Of a DNA stretch of 12,305 nt, positions 6,257 through 12,305 are shown one piece after another (the stretch's first letter is position 1; each line of letters opens with the position of its first letter). A program made the position numbers and the translations under genes. Source of the DNA: Candidatus Mnemosynella bozhongmuii (GTDB lineage: Archaea > Halobacteriota > Archaeoglobi > Mnemosynellales > Mnemosynellaceae); assembly GCA_014361165.1 (NCBI GenBank), contig JACIWD010000025.1, positions 1 to 12,305 of the forward strand, read 5' to 3'. The notes under the pieces are model-generated. The model ran no database searches, was not told the origin of the DNA, and saw only the letters and a program-made list of their open reading frames with translations.

Positions 6257-8892
6257 TCCTCCCCCTCCTCTCCGAGGACCTCGGAAACGATTTCACGGAC
6301 GTTTATGGACTTTCCATAATCACTCTTTGCCGGATCCACTCCATCTTCTCCGTAAACGAACTGAATGATTGTGCCCCTCGCGTCTCTCACTGTTCCGTCA
6401 TACTCCACCTTGAGATCCTGAAGAGCATTTATGAGTCTCCTCTGGAGATAACCGCTCTGAGAAGTTCTCACAGCAGTATCAACGAGACCCTCTCTTCCTC
6501 CGATGGCATGGAAGAAGAACTCTGTTGGAGAGAGTCCATCCTTGTAACTGCTGCTCACAAAACCTCTTGCTCTGGCTCCGAGATCCCCTATCTTGAAATG
6601 CGGAAGAGTTCTTCCATAATAGCCTCTCTTGATTCTCTCCCCTCTCACTGACTGCTGACCGACACATGCCGCCATCTGAGTCAGATTGAGCATGGAACCC
6701 CTTGCTCCCGAGACCGCCATGATGACCGCAGAGTTTTCATGACCGAGATATCTTCCCGCGATCTCTCCAGCAGTATCTCTTGCCTTTGCAAGCTCCTGCA
6801 TGATCTTCAGCTCAACTGTCTCCTCAACCGTTCTTCCGGGAAGAGGTTCGAGCTCACCATTAACATAAGCCTCTATGAGCTTTGAAACCCTCTCCTCAGC
6901 CTTCTTTATGACATCAGCTATCTGCCTCTTTGCCTCCTTCGGTATGTCCTCATCGTCTATTCCGAATGAGAATCCGAAGTGCATGATGCTTCTTATGGCA
7001 AGTCTGTTTGCATTATCCAGGAATTTCGAGGCAACCTCCGGACCGAATTTCTTGACCACCGCATCCAGTATCTTCCCTTTGAATGCCCCTATACCCTTCT
7101 CATCAATGGTTCCGCATATCAGCTCTCCGTTCTTTATCACAACAAATGCATCATGTTCGCAGTTCTCCTGCTTGCAAACATCGCATCCTCTGCAGATTTC
7201 AGCCTGATATTTGAGATTCAGTCCCTCTGGAAGGACTAGACTGAAAATCTGTTTTCCTGTCCAGTATCTCCTTCCGTTCCTGACCTCATATGGTTCCGGA
7301 AGAGGTTTGAGATCAAGATTTCTTATGAGCTTCATCGTGTCATCTTCATCAAAAAGAACAGTTCCGCGGGTGAGGAGATAGAGACCGGTTATGTAATCAT
7401 GAATTCCTCCGATGATTGGTCCTCCGAATCTCGGTGAAAGTATGTTTTCCTGAATGTGCATCAGGATTTTGGCCTCTGCTCTTGCCTCCTCTGTCTGCGG
7501 AACATGCAGATTCATCTCGTCTCCATCGAAATCAGCATTGTAAGGCGGACAGACTGCTGGATTCAATCTGAAGGTCTTGTAAGGCAGAACTCTGACCTCA
7601 TGAGCCATTATACTCATTCTGTGCAGAGATGGCTGTCTGTTGAACAGAACAATATCTCCATCCTTCAGCTGCCTCTCCACAATCCAGCCGGGAGCAAGCA
7701 TTTCCGCGAGCTCGTTTTTATTGTTCTCTGTTATCTTGACCCTTCTTCCATCCGGTCTCTTAACATAGTTCGCTCCGGGATGATTGTCTGGACCTCTTCT
7801 GACATATTCTCTGCATTCCTCGATGTTTCTTGGAGTGACATAAACCGGAACTGTCAGCTCCTTTGCAACTTCAATCGGGACTCCAACCTCGTAGATTTTC
7901 AGACACGGATCTGGAGATATAACCGTTCTGGCCGAGAAGTTAACTCTCTTACCTGAGAGACTTCCTCTGAATCTTCCTTCCTTACCTTTAAGTCTCTGCG
8001 CAAGAGTTTTAAGAGGTCTTCCGCTTCTGTGTCTTGCCGGTGGAACGCCGGAGACCTCGTTATCGAGATAGGTTGTCACATGATACTGGAGGAGCTCCCA
8101 GAGGTCCTCTATTATCAGCTGCGGCGCTCCGGCATCTCTGTTCTCCTGAAATCTCTGATTTATTCTTATTATGTCCACAAGCTTGTGAGTCAGGTCATCC
8201 TCGCTTCTCTGACCGCTCTCAAGAGTGATCGAGGGCCTCATCGTAACTGGAGGAACTGGAAGAACGGTGAGGACCATCCACTCGGGACGCGCATTCTCGG
8301 GATCGAGTCCCATGACCTCAAGATCGTCATCCGGAATTCTCTCGAGCCTCTCCCTCACATCGGTTGGAGTGAGCCTGTGATCTCCCTCATAGAATGTTGT
8401 GGGCTTCTCGAGAATTATCTCCTTCTGCTCTTCACCGCAGTGAACGCAGACTTTTTCCTTCTTTGCCTCCTTGAAAACCCTGTTTATGATGTCGTCATAC
8501 GGAAGCTCCATCTCCTTCCTTGCATTTATCTGTTCGAGGAATTTCTTCTTCTCCTCCTCTCTGAGATTCAGCCGACCGCATTTCCTGCAGGTTGCCTCGA
8601 GAATCTTCTTTATGACCTTCGCATAACCAACATGGATGACCGGAGCGGCAAGCTCAATGTGTCCGAAATGACCCGGGCACTCACCTGCTTTCTGTCCGCA
8701 GGTCTTGCACCTCAAACCGGGATCAATAACACCGAGACGCGGGTCCATCAGACCCATTTCGATCGGAAATCCGTCATCGTCATAGGTATCCGCAGTTATT
8801 ATTTTTGTGACGCTCATCCTCCTTATCTCTCTCGGAGAGAGAATTCCGAATTTTATGCTTTCAATCCTTTTCGGTGTGACCGGAATTGGCAT
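6253..8892 (-). CDS. rpoA1: DNA-directed RNA polymerase subunit A' (Rpo1N)
   Basis: This is the N-terminal part of the largest RNA polymerase subunit, carrying the catalytic metal-A site NADFDGD at 452-458. Its three Asp residues (454, 456, 458) bind the catalytic Mg. The N-terminal zinc site of the clamp is CKTCGQKAGECPGHFGH (62-78), with C62, C65, C72 and H75 as likely ligands. A second site is C102/C105 with C149/C152. The SGKRVNFSARTVISPDP block starts at 313, the SGARGSMLNLTQMAACVGQQ funnel block at 728, and the bridge-helix region TEFFFHAIGGREGLVDTAVR at 790-809. An extra four-cysteine cluster sits at 567-578 (CRGCDVCKQENC). The 879-residue length is normal for euryarchaeal A'. The ATG at 8892 has an SD (AGGTGAG, 8898-8904) 5 nt upstream; the gene is 11 nt after rpoB1 and overlaps rpoA2 by 4 nt. 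Confidence 0.98.
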   Translation of the reverse strand: MPIPVTPKRIESIKFGILSPREIRRMSVTKIITADTYDDDGFPIEMGLMDPRLGVIDPGLRCKTCGQKAGECPGHFGHIELAAPVIHVGYAKVIKKILEATCRKCGRLNLREEEKKKFLEQINARKEMELPYDDIINRVFKEAKKEKVCVHCGEEQKEIILEKPTTFYEGDHRLTPTDVRERLERIPDDDLEVMGLDPENARPEWMVLTVLPVPPVTMRPSITLESGQRSEDDLTHKLVDIIRINQRFQENRDAGAPQLIIEDLWELLQYHVTTYLDNEVSGVPPARHRSGRPLKTLAQRLKGKEGRFRGSLSGKRVNFSARTVISPDPCLKIYEVGVPIEVAKELTVPVYVTPRNIEECREYVRRGPDNHPGANYVKRPDGRRVKITENNKNELAEMLAPGWIVERQLKDGDIVLFNRQPSLHRMSIMAHEVRVLPYKTFRLNPAVCPPYNADFDGDEMNLHVPQTEEARAEAKILMHIQENILSPRFGGPIIGGIHDYITGLYLLTRGTVLFDEDDTMKLIRNLDLKPLPEPYEVRNGRRYWTGKQIFSLVLPEGLNLKYQAEICRGCDVCKQENCEHDAFVVIKNGELICGTIDEKGIGAFKGKILDAVVKKFGPEVASKFLDNANRLAIRSIMHFGFSFGIDDEDIPKEAKRQIADVIKKAEERVSKLIEAYVNGELEPLPGRTVEETVELKIMQELAKARDTAGEIAGRYLGHENSAVIMAVSGARGSMLNLTQMAACVGQQSVRGERIKRGYYGRTLPHFKIGDLGARARGFVSSSYKDGLSPTEFFFHAIGGREGLVDTAVRTSQSGYLQRRLINALQDLKVEYDGTVRDARGTIIQFVYGEDGVDPAKSDYGKSINVREIVSEVLGEEGEE

Positions 8893-8903
8893 GAGAGCTC
8901 ACC

Positions 8904-10730
8904 TCACACCGCATCTCCGAGTCTCAATCTCGGAGCTATACCCATTGCCTTCATCTCATCAAGAAGAAGTTTGAATGCATAGCTCATCTCAACCCTGTAA
9001 ATCTCGGTCTCAGAACCGCAGTTCGGGCAGTAGGCATAGTCCCTTCTCTTATCATAGGTTGCAATCATACCGCATCTGTTGCATACAAGCTCCACAACCT
9101 TATCGGATTCATCCAGAAGCCTTTCCTTCAGGGCGAGAGCTGCTCCATGGCCTATGAGGACATCCCTCTCCATCTCTCCGAATCTCAGACCTCCCTCTCT
9201 GGCTCTTCCCTCTGTTGGCTGTCTGGTGAGAACCTGAACAGGACCGCGGGAACGTGCATGAATCTTGGATGACACGAGATGATACAGCTTGTTATACAGA
9301 ATGACTCCTATGAAGATGTCAGCCTCAAATCTCTCTCCTGTGATTCCGTCATACATGACCTCCCTTCCAGTATGGGAGAATCCGAATTTCTTCAGGGCTT
9401 CCCTCAGAGACTCCTCGTCCTCTCCCGAGAATGCAGTTCCATCTATGAACCTTCCTTCGAGACAGCCAACCTTTCCGCCTATCATCTCGAGAACGTGTCC
9501 AACTGTCATTCTCGAAGGAATTGCATGCGGATTTATGATGAGGTCTGGAACGATTCCATCTGCTGTGAATGGCATGTCTTCCTGAGGAACAATGAGGCCG
9601 AGAACTCCTTTCTGACCGTGTCTTGAAGCAAATTTATCTCCGAGCTCCGGGATCTTCTCGTCCCTGACCCGAACCTTCACAAGTGTGGAATCGTTCTCGC
9701 TTCTCGTTATGATGACGGTATCGACAACACCGCTCTCATTGGATCTCACCGTGAGGGAGCTCTCCCTTCTCTGCGGTGGAGCCAGACCGAAATCGGTTGG
9801 CTCCTCCAGGAATCTCGGAGGACTCGTCTTGGCAACAAGCACATCATTTGGCCCAACTCTGACTTCCGGAGATATTATTCCGTCCTCATCAAGATGAGCA
9901 TATGCCTCTTCTGATCTCGCTCCGAAGACATCCGGACCGGGAATTTCGATTGAATCATACTCTCCTCCGGGATATCTTCTCTCCTCAATTTCGTAAACTC
10001 TGAAGAAGTGGCTTCTTGCAAGTCCTCTCTCAATGGAGGACTTGTTCATTATGAGGGCATCCTCTATGTTGTATCCCTCATACGAAAGGATTGCCACAAC
10101 AAAGTTCTGACCCGCAGGGCGTGAGTCAAAGTTTATTGCTTCTGCTGTCTGCGTCCTCACTATTGGCTTCTGAGGATAGTGAAGGAGATGCGCTCTTGTG
10201 TCAGCCCTCATCTTGAAATTTGCGGAAGGAAGTCCCAGTGACTGCTTCATCATACCCGCACCCATGGTATTCCTTGGAGATGCATTGTGTTCCGGGTATG
10301 GAATCAATCCTGCAGATACTCCGAGAATCAGAGATGGATCGAGCTCAAGATGCGTGTGCTCTGGTGTGAGCTCATCCTCGCTGACAGCTATGTATGCATC
10401 CTCCTCCTCTTCAGCATCAAGATACTCGATCACTCCCATCTTCACAAGGTCATCAAACTTCAGCTCACCCTTCTTGAGCTTCTCAATGTGCTCCTCGGTG
10501 AGGAGCGGCTTTCCGTTCTCAACAATTATGAGCGGCCTTCTCGCCCTTCCCCTGTCCGTATTTATCACGACCTCATTCCTGTGCTCGTGATATGCAACGT
10601 TTACCTGAGATGAGAGATTACCCTCTCTTCTCATTCTCCTCAGCTCTTCAACAAGCTTCTCGGGATTGTGGTGATAGCCAACAAGAGCACCGTCTATGAA
10701 AACTCTCGCTCTTTTAGATTCTCCATCCAA
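8904..10730 (-). CDS. rpoB1: DNA-directed RNA polymerase subunit B' (Rpo2C)
   Basis: This is the C-terminal part of the second-largest RNA polymerase subunit. Numbered from the TTG at 10730 (608 residues), it has GYNIEDALIMNKSS (219-232), the active-site GDKFASRHGQKG (364-375), PDLIINPHAIPSRMTVG (395-411), RQPTEGRAREGGLRFGEME (503-521) and a C-terminal zinc ribbon with C550/C553 and C568/C571. Start choice is uncertain. The open frame extends to GTG (10739) and ATG (10736), but the only good SD, GGTGAT (10740-10735), overlaps those codons and lies exactly 4 nt before TTG 10730, the same spacing as for EF-2. With TTG the overlap with rpoB2 is 17 nt; with GTG it is 26 nt. The B''/B' split is typical of most methanogens and Archaeoglobi. 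Confidence 0.96.
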   Translation of the reverse strand: MDGESKRARVFIDGALVGYHHNPEKLVEELRRMRREGNLSSQVNVAYHEHRNEVVINTDRGRARRPLIIVENGKPLLTEEHIEKLKKGELKFDDLVKMGVIEYLDAEEEEDAYIAVSEDELTPEHTHLELDPSLILGVSAGLIPYPEHNASPRNTMGAGMMKQSLGLPSANFKMRADTRAHLLHYPQKPIVRTQTAEAINFDSRPAGQNFVVAILSYEGYNIEDALIMNKSSIERGLARSHFFRVYEIEERRYPGGEYDSIEIPGPDVFGARSEEAYAHLDEDGIISPEVRVGPNDVLVAKTSPPRFLEEPTDFGLAPPQRRESSLTVRSNESGVVDTVIITRSENDSTLVKVRVRDEKIPELGDKFASRHGQKGVLGLIVPQEDMPFTADGIVPDLIINPHAIPSRMTVGHVLEMIGGKVGCLEGRFIDGTAFSGEDEESLREALKKFGFSHTGREVMYDGITGERFEADIFIGVILYNKLYHLVSSKIHARSRGPVQVLTRQPTEGRAREGGLRFGEMERDVLIGHGAALALKERLLDESDKVVELVCNRCGMIATYDKRRDYAYCPNCGSETEIYRVEMSYAFKLLLDEMKAMGIAPRLRLGDAV

Positions 10731-12219
10731 TTCCATCACCTCTTATCGGAACCATTCCCAGATTGAGAAGTTCTCTCCTTATGTTCTCAACCTCTTTTTC
10801 CTCAAGACCTATTGAGAGTTCAACAGTTTGCGCGAGATTTTTAACAAGACCGCAGTTTGGACCTTCCGGAGTCTCTGAAGGACAGATTCTTCCCCACTGC
10901 GTGGCATGGAGATCTCTAGCCTCGAAATGCGGCTGAGATCTTGAGAGAGGCGAGATAACTCTCCTGAGATGAGAGAGAACAGAAACATAATCTGTTGCAT
11001 CAAGAAGCTGAGAAACGCCTGTTCTTCCACCAACCCAGTTTCCTGTTGCGAGAGGATGTATTATTCTCTCCGTGAGAACATCTGAACGAATTGCAGTGCT
11101 TATGCTCAGCTCCCTGTGTCTCGTGCTGGCTCTCTCAAGCTGATACTTGATATCTCTTGCGAGTCTTGAGAATGCCACTCTGAACAGATCCTCCATGAGA
11201 TCTCCGGCAAGCTTGAGTCTCTTGTTTGCATAGTGATCCTTATCGTCCTCGCCTCTCCTTCCCAGAGCAAGCTCAAAACATGCTTCTGCCATTCTTCCAA
11301 GGAAATGGGCCTTTGCTATCCTGTCCTCCTCTCCATCACCGAGGTGCGGAAGCAGATATTTGTCGAGAACGTAGAGAGCTCTCTTCCTCCTGTATTCCCT
11401 TGCCTGACCGGCCGCCACCTTTTTGCCAATTTCATCTATCGCCTCCTCTGTTGTCTCAACCTCTGCTTCCTCAAGATTCTCAAGCATGAATTTCACGATC
11501 TCCGGATCATCCGAAACGCTCTCCACGATATCCTGATCATACTCAAGCCCGAGAGCTCTGACAAGAGTCACATAGTTTATTCTGTTAACAGAGGGGAAGG
11601 AGACCTCAAGAATTGAATTCTTGTTTCTCTCAACAACAACAAGGGCTCTGTATCCTCTTCTCTGCGAGAATACCTTTGCAACTTCAATTTTGTCTCCGTA
11701 TCTCTCCTCATATTCCACAAAAATTTTATTCGGTGCAAGGTCTTCAAGAGTCATGAGAACTCTCTCAGAACCATTGACTATGAAATATCCACCCGGATCA
11801 GTGGGATCTTCTCCCTTCTCCACAAGCTCCTCATCGCTCAAACCATAAAGATTGCACATCTTGCTCTTCACCATTATTGGAAGTTCTCCAATCTTCTCCA
11901 CTCTTCTGTCAACCTCTGTGCCGTCCTGAAAAATCGCCATTTCGAGATAGAGGAAGGACTTGTATGTCAGGTTTCTCAGCCTTGCATCCCTCGGATAGAT
12001 GGGTGCCTCGAGACCGTCTGCTTCCACAACAGTTGGCTTCTTCACATATATCTTCCCGAGCTCCACATAGGTCTCAGGAATGTCCGTCTCTATTATCCTG
12101 TGCTCATCTATGACCTTTTGAAGACCTCTGTCTATGAACTCGTTGAAGGACTCTATGTGATGCTGGGCTATTTTCTCCTTTGTAAAATAAGCTTTTGAGA
12201 GAACCCTTCTGTCAATCAT
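10714..12219 (-). CDS. rpoB2: DNA-directed RNA polymerase subunit B'' (Rpo2N)
   Basis: This is the N-terminal part of the second-largest RNA polymerase subunit, contributing the protrusion, lobe and part of the fork region; it assembles with B' (rpoB1). The 501 residues begin MIDRRVLSKAYFTKEKIAQH and contain QHHIESFNEFIDRGLQ, GGYFIVNGSERVLMTLEDLA and, near the C-terminus (441-463), QWGRICPSETPEGPNCGLVK followed by NLA, the conserved block that precedes the split point. The ATG at 12219 has GAGGTG (12233-12228) 8 nt upstream. A TTG immediately before it (12222) also fits, giving one extra residue. It starts 12 nt after rpoH. The length and order B''-B'-A'-A'' match other euryarchaea with a split B subunit, and the protein ends in the overlap with rpoB1. 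Confidence 0.97.
   Translation of the reverse strand: MIDRRVLSKAYFTKEKIAQHHIESFNEFIDRGLQKVIDEHRIIETDIPETYVELGKIYVKKPTVVEADGLEAPIYPRDARLRNLTYKSFLYLEMAIFQDGTEVDRRVEKIGELPIMVKSKMCNLYGLSDEELVEKGEDPTDPGGYFIVNGSERVLMTLEDLAPNKIFVEYEERYGDKIEVAKVFSQRRGYRALVVVERNKNSILEVSFPSVNRINYVTLVRALGLEYDQDIVESVSDDPEIVKFMLENLEEAEVETTEEAIDEIGKKVAAGQAREYRRKRALYVLDKYLLPHLGDGEEDRIAKAHFLGRMAEACFELALGRRGEDDKDHYANKRLKLAGDLMEDLFRVAFSRLARDIKYQLERASTRHRELSISTAIRSDVLTERIIHPLATGNWVGGRTGVSQLLDATDYVSVLSHLRRVISPLSRSQPHFEARDLHATQWGRICPSETPEGPNCGLVKNLAQTVELSIGLEEKEVENIRRELLNLGMVPIRGDGIGWRI
10735..10741 (-). promoter_or_regulatory. Shine-Dalgarno inside the rpoB2 end, placing the rpoB1 start at TTG
   Basis: AGGTGAT on the minus strand sits within the last codons of rpoB2. 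It covers the in-frame GTG (10739) and ATG (10736) that a gene finder would choose as rpoB1 start, so it cannot serve them. The in-frame TTG at 10730 lies 4 nt beyond it, as the EF-2 ATG does beyond its own identical site. No other convincing SD lies upstream. Confidence 0.55.
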
Positions 12220-12231
12220 CAAAACAACACC

Positions 12232-12305
12232 TCACTCAATAACATATCTGTAGGTGACCGACTCCCCGGCTGTGGGACTCTTCCTTATGATCTTTATAAC
12301 ATCAC
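12232..12305 (-). CDS. rpoH: DNA-directed RNA polymerase subunit H (Rpo5), C-terminal fragment
   Basis: Only the last 23 codons and the TGA stop are inside the window; the 5' end lies beyond position 12305. The fragment reads DVIKIIRKSPTAGESVTYRY then VIE. This matches the C-terminal end of archaeal RpoH and eukaryotic Rpb5 (typical pattern GDVIKIxRxSxTAGxxxxYRxV). RpoH is a small polymerase subunit (about 75-80 residues in archaea) sitting near the downstream DNA in the jaw region. It directly precedes rpoB2, the conserved archaeal order. The TGA stop overlaps the GAGGTG that serves as SD for rpoB2, suggesting coupling. Confidence 0.93.
   Translation of the reverse strand, partial: DVIKIIRKSPTAGESVTYRYVIE

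Noticed and set aside
5096..8892. Intein or insertion in rpoA1/rpoA2
   Set aside because: Inteins are known in archaeal polymerase A subunits, but both proteins have normal length, all conserved blocks are continuous, and no intein splice motifs are seen.
8029..8982. Long plus-strand open frame of 317 codons
   Set aside because: It lies antisense to the well-supported rpoA1 (conserved motifs throughout) and the end of rpoB1. Its translation is Leu/Ser/Arg-rich with no recognisable family, as expected from the reverse of a codon-biased gene.
1..12305. Undescribed system, mobile element, CRISPR array or horizontally acquired island
   Set aside because: Every stretch over 24 nt is accounted for by a conserved housekeeping gene; no spaced repeats, transposase, integrase or compositional break was seen.

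Overview
The window is one tightly packed, single-direction archaeal gene cluster read entirely from the minus strand. In transcription order (high to low coordinate) it holds the 3' end of rpoH, rpoB2 (B''), rpoB1 (B'), rpoA1 (A'), rpoA2 (A''), ribosomal protein eL30, a short archaeal NusA, ribosomal proteins uS12 and uS7, elongation factor EF-2, and most of elongation factor EF-1A, which runs off the low-coordinate edge.

The organism is an archaeon. Both large RNA polymerase subunits are split (A'/A'' and B'/B''), NusA is a two-KH-domain protein of about 140 residues, eL30 is present, and EF-2 has the diphthamide-site His. The B''/B' split is characteristic of most methanogens and Archaeoglobi, and is absent from Thermococcales and Sulfolobales. 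From memory, stretches of EF-1A and EF-2 read most like the Methanosarcinales/Methanomicrobia side, with Archaeoglobi or Syntropharchaeia-like lineages also possible. I cannot name a genus without a tree. Arginine is written almost entirely AGA/AGG in the highly expressed genes.

Layout: 12305-12232 rpoH end; 12219-10714 rpoB2; 10730-8904 rpoB1; 8892-6253 rpoA1; 6256-5096 rpoA2; 5099-4803 eL30; 4810-4379 nusA; 4366-3938 uS12; 3931-3353 uS7; 3347-1155 EF-2; 1130-1 EF-1A. Adjacent genes overlap by 4 to about 17 nt or are separated by 5 to 24 nt. No non-coding stretch exceeds 24 nt, and there are no RNA genes, mobile elements, CRISPR arrays or broken genes.

The genes form two functional blocks: RNA polymerase core plus an elongation-associated KH protein, and the archaeal 'str'-type block (uS12, uS7, EF-2, EF-1A) for decoding and translocation. 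Translation initiation appears to use strong Shine-Dalgarno (SD) sites of the form GGTGAT, often fused to the stop codon of the gene before. Two of these sites point to TTG starts (uS7 and probably rpoB1). The most interesting non-coding signal is a BRE/TATA-like sequence written into the last codons of EF-2, where codon choice departs from the rest of the gene; it may be a private promoter for EF-1A. I found no novel system here: this is conserved housekeeping DNA.
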